NCBI GenBank assembly: GCA_938036835.1
Contig: CALHWB010000031.1
Coordinates: forward strand, 1 to 14,083
Length of the DNA: 14,083 nt
Direction of reading: 5' to 3'
Source: an uncultured Propionibacterium sp.
GTDB lineage: Bacteria > Actinomycetota > Actinomycetes > Propionibacteriales > Propionibacteriaceae
Shown here one piece after another: positions 6,376-14,083 of the stretch (the stretch's first letter is position 1; each line of letters opens with the position of its first letter). A program made the position numbers and the translations under genes. Under the pieces are notes generated by a model. The model was not told the origin of the DNA. It saw only the letters and a list, made by a program, of their open reading frames with translations, and ran no database searches.

Positions 6376-8244
6376 ATGCATAAGGCCGCCTGGCTAGCGC
6401 CTCTTCTACTCGTCATCGCGTTGGCGAGTTGCATCCCCAACCCGACCCTGGATTCTCAGAATCCGGCACCCATCAGTACCCCGTCGAGCAACCGGCCGCA
6501 GCCCAGCACGCAGTCGAGACAGCCCCAGCCGCCGTCCCCAAGCGTCAGCAAACCAGCCGGCGACCAGTCGTCTTCCCCGGCCGCCGACCAGGCTCCCGGA
6601 CACTCAGCCCAGGCGCCTGAGGCGCCCGCCGCCAGCGCATCGAATACTCCGACCGGGCAGCGCCAGGGCTCGAACGATTCAACTGTGCAGGCCCCGGCAG
6701 CGCAGAACCCCGTGAACCCGGCCCAGCAGGCCCCGGCCATTCAGGAATCCGCCGCGCCGGCCCAGGATGTGCCCGCCGACGATGGCCACGTGAATGGCAA
6801 TCGGGCGCCCGCGCCCCAGGCCCCGTCCGATGACCCGCAACCCCCCGGCGGTCAGACGCCCGCACCCCAGGCCCCGTCCGATGACCCGCAACCCCCCGGC
6901 GGTCAGACGCCCGCACCCCAGGCCTCGTCCGATAGCCCGCAACCCCCCGGCGGTCAGACTTTCGCCCCGGCCGCGCCACTCACCAAATCCTGCCTGGCTA
7001 GCCAACCGGCCGGGTTCTCCGTCCAGGTCAAGGACGCCGACTTCGGCGCGGTGGGCGATGGCCAGACCGACGACACCCAGGCCATTCAGCGGGCCATCGA
7101 CAAGGTGGCCGGATCCGGCGGTGGCACGGTATACATCCCGTCGGGCACCTATCTGATCAATCCGATCGCCCACAGAACGGTGCAGGGCCTGGTGATGAAG
7201 AACAATGTCACGCTGAGACTGGCCGACGATGCGGTGCTGAAGGCGATCCCCACCTGGGCAACCCACTACTCGCTGATCTCGTTCATCGATGTCCAGAACG
7301 CAAACCTCATCGGCGGCACCCTGATTGGCGAACGCAACGAACACACCGGCCGGGGTGGCGAATGGGGCCACGGAGTCAATATCCAATCCGGTCACGATGT
7401 GGTCATCGAGAATGTCGTGTCTAGGGACTTCTGGGGCGATGGCTTCTACATCGGCCAGTCCTGGGAAAATAGGGACACCCACAGCATTAGGGTCTGGCTG
7501 TGCAATGTCACCGCCGACAACAACCGTCGCCAGGGGCTGTCGATCGTGGACGGTCAGAACATTCACGTCTTGAATTCGACCTTCACCAACACCAACGGCA
7601 TCAGCCCGCAGGCCGGCGTGGACATCGAACCCGAGGCGGGCAATCTGGTCGACGATGTGGAGATCAGAGACTCGAAGATCGCCGGAAACAGCGGCGACGG
7701 CATCGTGTTGACCACCGGGCAGGGCAAAGACAAGATCTCCCATGTGCGGATCGAGAACAACCAGGTGCTGAACAACCGGAATGGCATCATGGTGCACCGG
7801 GCGGTCAACTGCCAGGTCCGCAACAACACGATCCGCAACGCCGGCAACAACACAAACATGGCCTACCCCATGACCCTGCACCTGTTCGCCGAGACATCCG
7901 GCATCAAGGTCGAGGGCAATACCCATATCGGCGGCAAGACCGTGAACGCGGGCCAGGACAACGAGTTTTCCGACGCCCGCACCTTGGCGGGCGCCTATAT
8001 TCGGGGCACCTTGGCGGTCGGTCAGACCCTGTACGCCGAACTGTTGGACACCGACGGCGTGCCCTCGGACGTCAGCTATCAGTGGTACGCCAACGGGGTG
8101 GCGATTGCCGGGGCCACCTCGGCCAGCTACCAGCTGACGGATGCCGATGCCGGCAAGGAGATCACGGTGACCGCGGTCTTCGCCGACCGGGCGGGCAACG
8201 GTGAGGAGGCCACCAGCGCCTCCTCGGCGAGGGTCGTCCGCTAG
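6376..8244 (+). CDS. Lipoprotein with Pro-rich repeat linker, right-handed beta-helix and Ig-like C-terminal domain
   Basis: This 622-residue surface protein starts with a lipoprotein signal (WLAPLLLVIALASC, lipidated C19). Residues 20-205 are a disordered Pro/Ser/Gln/Ala-rich linker that includes three copies of a 17-residue repeat (145-195). Residues 215-530 form a right-handed parallel beta-helix of the pectate-lyase-3/GH28-like type: DADFGAVGDGQTDDTQAIQ is the usual N-terminal strand-and-helix motif, followed by GDGFYIG near 354, RRQGLSIVDG and GVDIEPE near 414, and Asn ladders. D355, D416 and E418 are candidate catalytic acids, but no family-defining catalytic set could be fixed. Residues 542-622 look like a bacterial Ig-like domain (GTLAVGQTLYAEL, YQWYANGVAIAGATSASYQL, ADAGKEITVTAVF). 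The role is probably binding or cleaving surface or extracellular polysaccharide. Only a weak GGGCAG precedes the ATG. Confidence 0.85.
   Translation: MHKAAWLAPLLLVIALASCIPNPTLDSQNPAPISTPSSNRPQPSTQSRQPQPPSPSVSKPAGDQSSSPAADQAPGHSAQAPEAPAASASNTPTGQRQGSNDSTVQAPAAQNPVNPAQQAPAIQESAAPAQDVPADDGHVNGNRAPAPQAPSDDPQPPGGQTPAPQAPSDDPQPPGGQTPAPQASSDSPQPPGGQTFAPAAPLTKSCLASQPAGFSVQVKDADFGAVGDGQTDDTQAIQRAIDKVAGSGGGTVYIPSGTYLINPIAHRTVQGLVMKNNVTLRLADDAVLKAIPTWATHYSLISFIDVQNANLIGGTLIGERNEHTGRGGEWGHGVNIQSGHDVVIENVVSRDFWGDGFYIGQSWENRDTHSIRVWLCNVTADNNRRQGLSIVDGQNIHVLNSTFTNTNGISPQAGVDIEPEAGNLVDDVEIRDSKIAGNSGDGIVLTTGQGKDKISHVRIENNQVLNNRNGIMVHRAVNCQVRNNTIRNAGNNTNMAYPMTLHLFAETSGIKVEGNTHIGGKTVNAGQDNEFSDARTLAGAYIRGTLAVGQTLYAELLDTDGVPSDVSYQWYANGVAIAGATSASYQLTDADAGKEITVTAVFADRAGNGEEATSASSARVVR
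6808..6960 (+). repeat. Three in-frame tandem 51-bp repeats in the lipoprotein linker
   Basis: Units at 6808-6858, 6859-6909 and 6910-6960 each encode a 17-residue PAPQAPSDDPQPPGGQT-type unit. The first two differ by one silent base. The third has a few changes (APS to ASS, DD to DS, final codon ACG to ACT). Near-identity at DNA level suggests recent duplication and possible copy-number variation between strains without a frame change. Confidence 0.92.
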
Positions 8245-8265
8245 GCCCAGGGACCAGGGGTTTAT

Positions 8266-8296
8266 GGCGGGGGGGTCGCGTCGCGGCCGCCCCGCC
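8266..8296 (+). terminator. GC-rich hairpin after the beta-helix gene
   Basis: GGCGGGG (8266-8272) can pair with CCCCGCC (8290-8296) across a 17-nt loop, 22 nt after the stop codon. There is no U-tract and the loop is long, so the call is tentative. Confidence 0.3.
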
Positions 8297-8483
8297 GCTC
8301 GCATGCCGGGGCTGGGCGCCCTCGCCCGCCGGCCCGATCGCCGGGAGATCAGCCGCAACGCAGCCATGATGCCCACGCGATCGGGTGCCGCGTCGAATGG
8401 CCTGCCCGAGTTCGCGAAAGCCACACCCGGTGCTTAACGATCGGGTATCGCCGGGCCGTGGCAGCCGGCCGAGGCCGACCCGT

Positions 8484-9560
8484 TCAGCCGAGTGCCGGAT
8501 AGTCGATATAGCCGCTGGCGCCACCGGTGTAGAAGGTGCCCTGGTCTGCCGGGTTTTCGGGCCGGTCGGCCCGCCAGCGCGCCACCAGGTCGGGGTTGGC
8601 GATGACGGCCCGGCCGACGCCCACCGCGTCCGCCAGGTTTCCGTCCAAGATCCGGCGGGCCTCGGCGCGAGTGGTCGGGACGGCGAATCCGGTGTTGACG
8701 ATCAGCGGTGCCCCCGACAGGCGCCGGATCTCCTGCACCAGCGAGCTGTCGGGTGCCTGGTGGAGGATGTCGATGAATGCCAGCCCCAGCGGCGCGATGG
8801 CCTGCGCCCAGGTGGTGTAGGTCTCCCGGGTGGCCTGCTGGTCGGTTTCGTCCATGCCCTGAACCAGATGCTCGGGAGAGATCCGGATTCCGGTGCGCTC
8901 GGCGCCCACCGCCTCGGCGACCGCCCGGGTCACCTCGATCGCGAACCTGGCCCGTTTCGCCGGTGTGCCGCCCCAGTCGTCGGTGCGCAGGTTGGCGGCC
9001 GGCGAGCAGAACTGGTGGATCAGGTACCCGTTGGCGCCGTGCAGTTCGACCGCGTCCATTCCGGCGTCCAGCGCGCGCCGCGCACCGGCCACGAACTGGT
9101 CGATGACCATCGGGATCTCGGCGGCGGTCAGTTCGTGTGCCGTGGGTGCGGCGGTCTTGCCCGTTGGGATGCGTGCGGGGCCCGGAGCCGCGGTGGCGCT
9201 GGCGGAGACGATACGGCCGGTGCCGGTGACGTCGGGATGCGAGACCCGGCCGCCGTGCATCACCTGCATGGCGATCCGGCCGCCGGCGGCGTGCACCGCA
9301 TCGGCGATTCGCGCCCAGCCCCGCACCTGTTCGGGGGTTTCGATACCCGGCTGCCCCAGCCAGGTCCGGCCCGCCAGCACCGGCCAGGTGCCCTCGGTGA
9401 CGATCAACCCCATAGCCGCCCGCTGACGGTAGTACTCGGCCATCAGGTCATTGGGGATGCCCCGGTCGCCGGCCCGCAGCCGGGTGAGCGGGGCCATCAC
9501 CAAACGGTTGGGCAGATCCAGGGCACCCAACCGGACGGGGGTGAACAGCTTGTCTGTCAT
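8484..9560 (-). CDS. NADH:flavin oxidoreductase, Old Yellow Enzyme family
   Basis: This 358-residue FMN-dependent TIM-barrel enzyme likely uses NAD(P)H to reduce activated C=C bonds (enones, maleimides) or nitro compounds, as in NemA-type ene-reductases. RLVMAPLTRLRA at 19-30 is the FMN-binding first strand. HGANGYLIHQF at 174-184 carries the substrate-binding His-Asn pair (H174, N177) and Tyr179. NLRTDDWGG at 190-198 is the conserved loop and GVGRAVIANPDLV at 314-326 is the phosphate-binding end. MHGGRVSHP near 101 replaces the more usual WHxGR. Length is normal for the family. AGGAGG at 9571-9576 fixes the start at 9560, although the frame is open to 9752. It points away from the beta-helix gene and is followed by no partner. 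The physiological substrate is unknown. Confidence 0.95.
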   Translation of the reverse strand: MTDKLFTPVRLGALDLPNRLVMAPLTRLRAGDRGIPNDLMAEYYRQRAAMGLIVTEGTWPVLAGRTWLGQPGIETPEQVRGWARIADAVHAAGGRIAMQVMHGGRVSHPDVTGTGRIVSASATAAPGPARIPTGKTAAPTAHELTAAEIPMVIDQFVAGARRALDAGMDAVELHGANGYLIHQFCSPAANLRTDDWGGTPAKRARFAIEVTRAVAEAVGAERTGIRISPEHLVQGMDETDQQATRETYTTWAQAIAPLGLAFIDILHQAPDSSLVQEIRRLSGAPLIVNTGFAVPTTRAEARRILDGNLADAVGVGRAVIANPDLVARWRADRPENPADQGTFYTGGASGYIDYPALG

Positions 9561-9570
9561 GGGTATGGCG

Positions 9571-9576
9571 CCTCCT
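9571..9576 (-). promoter_or_regulatory. Ribosome binding site for the Old Yellow Enzyme gene
   Basis: The minus strand reads AGGAGG 10 nt before the ATG at 9560. It decides the start against the upstream-extended frame. Confidence 0.75.
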
Positions 9577-9601
9577 GCCGATCGGCCGATCCTTCTCTTC
9601 A

Positions 9602-9607
9602 AGGTTA
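9602..9607 (-). promoter_or_regulatory. Possible -10 element for the Old Yellow Enzyme gene
   Basis: On the minus strand TAACCT fits TANNNT and lies within CTCT-N8-AGAG inverted arms (9594-9609). No recognisable -35 is present, so it may depend on an activator or be chance. Confidence 0.25.
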
Positions 9608-9724
9608 GAGCCTGTTTCGCGATTCTCGTGCCGGCCGCGGCGTCTCGGGCCGCGCGACCCGCCGGCCCCGTCCCACCCGCGGGGCAGGGTTTCCGGGGCA
9701 GGCCCTGGCACCCGTCGCCACGAC

Positions 9725-9744
9725 GCCGGCGGCCAGCCACCGGC
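9725..9744 (-). terminator. Hairpin just downstream of the response regulator gene
   Basis: GCCGGCGG (9725-9732) and CCACCGGC (9737-9744) form an 8-bp stem with one G-U pair on the minus-strand RNA and a 4-nt loop. It begins 5 nt after the regulator stop. There is no U-run; a terminator role is inferred from position. Confidence 0.45.
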
Positions 9745-9748
9745 AGGT

Positions 9749-10408
9749 TCATCGTGGGCCGCCTTGCAGATAGGCCAATACGGCGAGCACTCGCCGGTTT
9801 CCCGGCCGGCCGGAGATCCGTAGTTTGTCGAAGACCGAGCCGAGGTGTTTCACCACGGCCCCCTCCGATAGGTGCAGCTGCGCGGCGATGCCGGGGTTCG
9901 TGGCCCCGGTGGCCACCAGCCGCAGCACGTCGATTTCCCGGTCGGAGAGCACCGCCAGCGGATCGTTGCCGCGGCGGGTGACCGCCATCACCTTCTGGTC
10001 TACGACGATGCCGCCGGCGGCGATGGTTTCCAAGGCGGTGAGGAAGTCGGAGATGTGGGCGATACGGTCCTTGAGCAGGTAGCCGGCGCCGCCCACGGTG
10101 GGTTCGGTGGTGGCGTCCAGCAGGCGTTCGAGGTATTCCGCGCCGAGATACTGCGACAGCAGCAGCACCGGTAGCCCGGGCCGGCGCTGCCGGATCCGGA
10201 TGGCTGCCCGCAGGCCGTCGTCGGTATGCCCGGGCGGCATGCGCACATCGGCGATCAGCAGATCCGGTGGTTCGGCCAGCCGGTCGATGGCGGTCTCGAT
10301 TTCGGGGGCGGTGGCCGCGGATGCCACGATCTGGTGGCCGGCGCGGGCCAGCAGTGCCGCCAGCCCGTCCCGCATCAAGACGGCGTCCTCGGCCAGCATG
10401 ATCCTCAT
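9749..10408 (-). CDS. NarL/LuxR-family response regulator
   Basis: The 219 residues hold a receiver domain (1-120) and a LuxR-type helix-turn-helix (about 150-215). The receiver has acidic residues at 7-8 (AED), the phosphoacceptor D54 in LIADVRMP, S85 in LLLSQY and the conserved K113 in YLLKDR. The DNA-binding domain starts at LSDREIDVLRLVATGATNPGIAAQLHLSEGAV, typical of NarL regulators that bind DNA as dimers after phosphorylation by a HisKA_3 kinase. The ATG at 10408 overlaps the kinase stop (ATGA), so the pair is one transcription and translation unit. The likely targets are its own divergent promoter region and the ABC genes. No ribosome site is clear, which fits coupling. Confidence 0.95.
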   Translation of the reverse strand: MRIMLAEDAVLMRDGLAALLARAGHQIVASAATAPEIETAIDRLAEPPDLLIADVRMPPGHTDDGLRAAIRIRQRRPGLPVLLLSQYLGAEYLERLLDATTEPTVGGAGYLLKDRIAHISDFLTALETIAAGGIVVDQKVMAVTRRGNDPLAVLSDREIDVLRLVATGATNPGIAAQLHLSEGAVVKHLGSVFDKLRISGRPGNRRVLAVLAYLQGGPR

Positions 10409-11574
10409 GGCGTCAGTCTGCCCGGGCGGCGGACGACCAGGCGGGTTGGCCCGCCGGGTGGGCTGACGATCTCCAGGGTGGCGTCCAGGCTGGCGGCGCG
10501 GGCCAGCATGCCGAGGACGCCACCGCCGTTGGGGTCTACCCCGCCGATGCCGTCGTCCGCGATGCTCAGTTCCAGCCCGGCGCGGTCGTGTCGTGCCCGG
10601 ATCCTCAGATGCTGGGCCCGGGAGTGTTTCAGGGCATTGGCGATGGCTTCGGACGCGATCAGGTACAGGCTGGTCTCTACGGCGGGGGTGAACCGCGGCA
10701 GGTCGCAGTCGATCGTGGTCGCCAGGGGCAGATCGGCGGTCAGCGCCCGCAGGGCGGGGCCGAGCCCCTGGTCGGTGAGGCGGCGTGGCACCAGGCCCTG
10801 CGCGACCGCGCGCAGGGCGTCCATGCCGAGATCTAGTTGTTCCCGGATCTCGTCCAAGACGGCCAGCAGCGGCGCCCGGGTTTCGGGCGGCAGGTGTTGC
10901 AGTTCGAGTTCCAGCGATCCCAGGCGCAGACCCGCCGCGCTGAGGTGCAGCTGGGCGCCGTCGTGGAGCTGGCGTTCCAGGGCACGCCGTTCGAGCGCGA
11001 TCTGATCCTGGGTACGAACCGTGGCCTGGGACAGCGACGTCACCTGCCGCTGCAAGTGTTCGGGATCCGGCCCGAGCAGGACGCCGGCCAGCCTGGCCAG
11101 GGCGTTCGCTACTACGGTGGCCACCCACAGCAGCAGCGCCAGCACCGCCAGCCCGACGAGCACCGCGAGGGCCTGCTGCGGCGGACTGGCGAGCACGAGA
11201 CCGGGCAGCCGGATCGGGCCGGTCAATGCCACCGTCAGGGGTGCGAACAGCGTGACCGCCAGCACCGCCCAGGCGCCGGAGCCGCACAGGGTCGCCAGCA
11301 TTGCGGTCACCGCGGTGCCGAACACCTGGACCAGTTCGCGCCAGGTCACCGTTGTTCGTCCCGCAGGCGCGATGCGCGGTTGCCCGGCGAGCATCACCAG
11401 CCGGCGCTCGACCCGGCACCAGGCCAGCGCCCAGGCCGGCAGCAGGACGACGGTCGGTGACACGATGACGGTCAGCCAGCCCGCCACCGTCTGGGCCAGC
11501 AGGTATGCCAGGCTCGTCCACGGCCAGCGGGTGAGCAGAAGCCGCCCTGGTTTGGTCAGCAGCCCCGGATTCAC
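10405..11574 (-). CDS. HisKA_3-type sensor histidine kinase
   Basis: This 389-residue membrane sensor phosphorylates the adjacent response regulator. The N-terminal half has hydrophobic segments at about 21-53, 84-120 and 134-165, giving an intramembrane-type sensor with little extracellular sequence; such kinases often sense through a partner transporter or the membrane. The dimerisation/phosphoacceptor motif ALERQLHDGAQLHLSA places the phosphorylated His at 204. The ATPase domain has the N-box EAIANALKHS (N313) and the G1 box ADDGIGG (339-345). The start is a GTG at 11574, 6 nt after a -10 element, with no ribosome site, so a leaderless mRNA is likely. The stop overlaps the regulator start. 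The family resembles the DesK/NarX-like kinases common in Actinobacteria. Confidence 0.94.
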   Translation of the reverse strand: MNPGLLTKPGRLLLTRWPWTSLAYLLAQTVAGWLTVIVSPTVVLLPAWALAWCRVERRLVMLAGQPRIAPAGRTTVTWRELVQVFGTAVTAMLATLCGSGAWAVLAVTLFAPLTVALTGPIRLPGLVLASPPQQALAVLVGLAVLALLLWVATVVANALARLAGVLLGPDPEHLQRQVTSLSQATVRTQDQIALERRALERQLHDGAQLHLSAAGLRLGSLELELQHLPPETRAPLLAVLDEIREQLDLGMDALRAVAQGLVPRRLTDQGLGPALRALTADLPLATTIDCDLPRFTPAVETSLYLIASEAIANALKHSRAQHLRIRARHDRAGLELSIADDGIGGVDPNGGGVLGMLARAASLDATLEIVSPPGGPTRLVVRRPGRLTP

Positions 11575-11580
11575 CCGGCA

Positions 11581-11609
11581 ATCCTAGGCAGCCGCTGGCG
11601 GGCCGTCGA
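11581..11609 (-). promoter_or_regulatory. Promoter predicting a leaderless mRNA for the histidine kinase
   Basis: On the minus strand TCGACG (11609-11604), 17 nt, TAGGAT (11586-11581), then 6 nt and the GTG at 11574. Transcription should begin at or beside the start codon. The geometry and the -35 hexamer match the promoter at 4386-4414. Confidence 0.55.
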
Positions 11610-11625
11610 TCGACCGCCGGCACCG

Positions 11626-11663
11626 GTGGGGTTTCCCCTACCCGGCTGTGGGGAGTTCCCCAC
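11626..11663. promoter_or_regulatory. Two similar 16-bp palindromes, candidate tandem regulator binding sites
   Basis: Site 1 (11626-11641) reads GTGGGGTTTCCCCTAC and site 2 (11648-11663) reads GTGGGGAGTTCCCCAC. Site 2 is a perfect inverted repeat with 7-bp arms around 2 nt. Their starts are 22 bp apart, about two helix turns. CCGGTGGGG (11623-11631) and CCCCACCGG (11658-11666) also form a larger perfect inverted repeat over the pair. Relative to the predicted kinase start, the centres lie near -59 and -81, suited to an activator. The adjacent NarL-type regulator is the obvious candidate. Confidence 0.55.
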
Positions 11664-11762
11664 CGGGCTTCGGAGCTTGACGGCATGGTGTGAGCCGCCG
11701 CCGCGGGCTGGAATCGATGACGGGCGCCGACCGTTCAGGTCGCCGGCGTCCGCTCGATGTCT

Positions 11763-11768
11763 GGGAGG
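11763..11768 (+). promoter_or_regulatory. Ribosome binding site fixing the ABC ATPase start at 11778
   Basis: GGGAGG lies 9 nt before the ATG at 11778. The upstream in-frame ATG at 11757 would place this site inside the coding region and lacks its own. Confidence 0.75.
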
Positions 11769-11777
11769 AAGACCCGC

Positions 11778-12508
<731 letters not shown>

Positions 12509-12512
<4 letters not shown>

Positions 12513-13897
12513 TCCGCTATGCGTTGCGTGGGCTGCGCAGTCAATGGACCGCCTGGCTGGGCACCTACACGATTCTGGCGCTGGCGGCGGGGCTGGTCTA
12601 CATCTGTCTGGCGCATCGCTACACCGTGACCCGCCCGGCGGTTGTCGCCGAGGCACACGGCCTGGGCGTCGCCCAGCGCGAACTCGAACTGAGTGGCGTG
12701 GTGGTCTCCGTCTTCACCGCGCTGGTTGTCGTGCCGGTGGTGGCCGTGGTGGGACGCTCCGGTGTTCAGGCGCTGCGCACCACCTGGGCCCAGTGGCGGC
12801 TGGCCGGTGCCCTGCCACGCCAGGTGGGCGCCACGGTGATCGTCACGGTTTCGCTGGTTGCCGTGGTGTCGGCGCTGCCCGGGCTGCTGCTCGGCGGGGT
12901 GGCCGCCCAGCCGGTATCCGACCTGCTGACCCAGATGGCCGCCCAGCGGATGGGTCCCATAGCCGTCGAGCACAGCCCGCTGGTGATGCTGGCCGGTATC
13001 GCAGCGGTCGTCCTGGTCGCGGCCTTGGGGGCAGTCGGTCCCGCGTACACGGCGGCGACGGTGCCGGCCGTCACCGCCTTACGCGAACCGTGCGGCGGTA
13101 GACCGCCGATGCCGGCCGGGCGCTGGGCGATCGCGGTGGGTTGGCTGCTGTTGTGTGGCCTGCATGCGGTGGGCTGGGTGGTCACCGGCCCGGTCGGAAT
13201 AGGCGGTATGCTGCCCACCAACGATGGCCAGGCCGCCGGGTCGGCGCTGCTGCTCGGTGTCTGGGCGGTTATCGCGGCTCCCGCGATCATGCCCGCTATT
13301 CAGCGGGTGGTCACGGCCCCGCTGGGACGCGCCGGCGCCACCGCCAGCATCGCCCGGCGTTCTGCGGTTTGGCGTGGCGAGCTGGGAGCCAACGCGCTCG
13401 GCCTGCTGACCTTGGGCTTCACCTTCGGTGCGGCGTTGTTGTCGTCCCTGCAAACCAGCCGGGCGGCCGTCCGGGCGGCCGGGGATCCCGGCGCCTTCAA
13501 CCTGATCGACAGCTACGTCCTGTCCTCGATCATGGCCCTGTTCGCGGTCTGGAGCGCGGTGGCCGTTATCGCGCTGGCCAGCAGATCCCGCGAACGGGAG
13601 TTCGCGATGTTGCGCTGCGCGGGCAGCACCCCCGACCGGCTGCTGCGGCAGGTAGCGGTCGAGGCCGCCTGCCATGTCGGCACCGCGCTGCTGACCGCGC
13701 TGGTTCCTACCGCCGTCGCCGTCCTGGGCGAGGCCTGGTTTCTGTGGCGTGCCGGGTTGGCGTTCACTCCGCGATTCGCGTGGTGGCAGATGCTCGCGGT
13801 CGCTGCGGTAGCCTATGTCGTTCTCGCCGGGACGCTGCTGCTGCCGGGTCGCCGGGCATTGCGCATGCCGGTGAATATCGCCCTGGCACCCGAGTAG
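12509..13897 (+). CDS. FtsX-family ABC transporter permease
   Basis: This 462-residue integral membrane protein has about ten predicted helices and two FtsX-like units. The first unit lies around 16-190 and the second around 290-450. The second contains SRSREREFAMLRCAGSTPDRLLRQVAVEA (about 359-387), the characteristic cytoplasmic coupling motif of FtsX/MacB permeases. No large extracellular domain lies between helices, unlike LolC/E or MacB; the longest extramembrane stretches are short. Such compact permeases occur in actinobacterial two-component-linked exporters of unknown substrate. GGGAGG at 12497-12502 precedes the ATG by 6 nt, and the gene overlaps the ATPase stop, so both are co-translated. 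Confidence 0.94.
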
Positions 13898-13902
13898 TGG
13901 CC

Positions 13903-13954
13903 GCTGGCAGAGGGTAACCGGGTGGTGGGCGGGCCGGCTGCCGGTGTTGCCAGC
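13903..13954 (+). terminator. Nested inverted repeats after the permease gene
   Basis: GCTGGCA (13903-13909) pairs perfectly with TGCCAGC (13948-13954), and CCGG-CTG-CCGG (13934-13944) forms an inner hairpin. It begins 6 nt after the permease stop and lies between convergent genes. The stem is interrupted by large loops and there is no U-tract, so termination is only a suggestion. Confidence 0.3.
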
Positions 13955-14024
13955 AACTGAGCCCGCGCCCCGCCCGGCTCCCGTACCCGGCCCGGTACCG
14001 GTGTCTGGTGGGTGAACCGGCGGC

Positions 14025-14083
14025 CTATCCGGTGACTACGGCGTGGAAGTTGCGGATGGGCAGGTTGGGGTAGGTGCCGACCG
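14025..14083 (-). CDS. C-terminal end of an unidentified minus-strand gene (cut by the window end)
   Basis: Reading the minus strand from the edge gives VGTYPNLPIRNFHAVVTG followed by TAG at 14027-14025. The composition looks protein-like and codon choice matches the neighbours, so this is probably the end of a gene that converges with the permease gene. Eighteen residues are too few to name a family. Confidence 0.4.
   Translation of the reverse strand, partial: VGTYPNLPIRNFHAVVTG

Noticed and set aside
6808..6960. CRISPR-like or mobile repeat array
   Set aside because: The repeats are contiguous, in frame, and encode a Pro-rich linker; there are no spacers and no cas genes.
6679..8424. Long minus-strand open frame (581 codons) opposite the beta-helix lipoprotein gene
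   Set aside because: It mirrors the GC-biased codons of the plus-strand gene, has no recognisable domains and no ribosome site; the plus-strand product has a signal peptide, repeats and a clear fold.
10409..11686. N-terminal extension that would fuse about 425 residues onto the response regulator
   Set aside because: The extension is a frame-shifted shadow of the histidine kinase and is Arg/Pro/Ala-rich. The receiver domain starts exactly at the ATG at 10408, which overlaps the kinase stop.

Overview
This is a GC-rich stretch of bacterial chromosome. Codon third positions are strongly G/C, several starts are GTG or TTG, two promoters look leaderless, and MoaC carries a PLAHVIG variant. Together these point to an actinobacterium. 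A Propionibacteriaceae-like host is only a guess; nothing here fixes the genus. No rRNA, tRNA, insertion sequence, phage gene or CRISPR array was seen.

Layout, left to right. (1) 1-1807: molybdenum cofactor genes. The end of moeA overlaps moaC (ATGA), and a MoaB/MogA-type gene converges from the other strand. (2) 1808-2133: a hairpin-rich region with an AT-rich inverted repeat between moaB and a divergent gene. (3) 2134-3177: a winged-helix plus TPR protein that looks like the C-terminal half of a STAND/NB-ARC protein without its NTPase. (4) 3311-4192 (minus): a membrane-anchored calcineurin-like phosphoesterase. (5) 4421-8244: three same-strand genes for the cell surface: a lipoprotein with a clan GH-A glycoside hydrolase-like barrel, a two-helix membrane protein, and a 622-residue lipoprotein with a Pro-rich repeat linker, a right-handed beta-helix and an Ig-like tail. 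(6) 8484-9560 (minus): an Old Yellow Enzyme-type flavin oxidoreductase. (7) 9749-13897: a two-component system (minus) divergent from an ABC ATPase and FtsX-type permease (plus). (8) 14025-14083: the last codons of a minus-strand gene cut by the window edge.

How the parts fit. The moe/moa genes serve molybdopterin assembly and insertion. The kinase/regulator and ABC genes share a promoter region with two similar 16-bp palindromes 22 bp apart, so the regulator probably controls the divergon; this layout is typical of envelope-stress or antimicrobial-peptide response modules. The two lipoproteins look like a surface glycan-processing pair, but no substrate can be named.

Most worth a second look: the twin palindromes at 11626-11663; two distant promoters with the same geometry (TCGACG, 17 nt, TAGG(A/G)T, 6 nt, GTG) that predict leaderless mRNAs; the strong hairpin ahead of moaB; the STAND-like half protein; and the two-lipoprotein surface locus. 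I saw no clear evidence of a wholly new multi-gene system.
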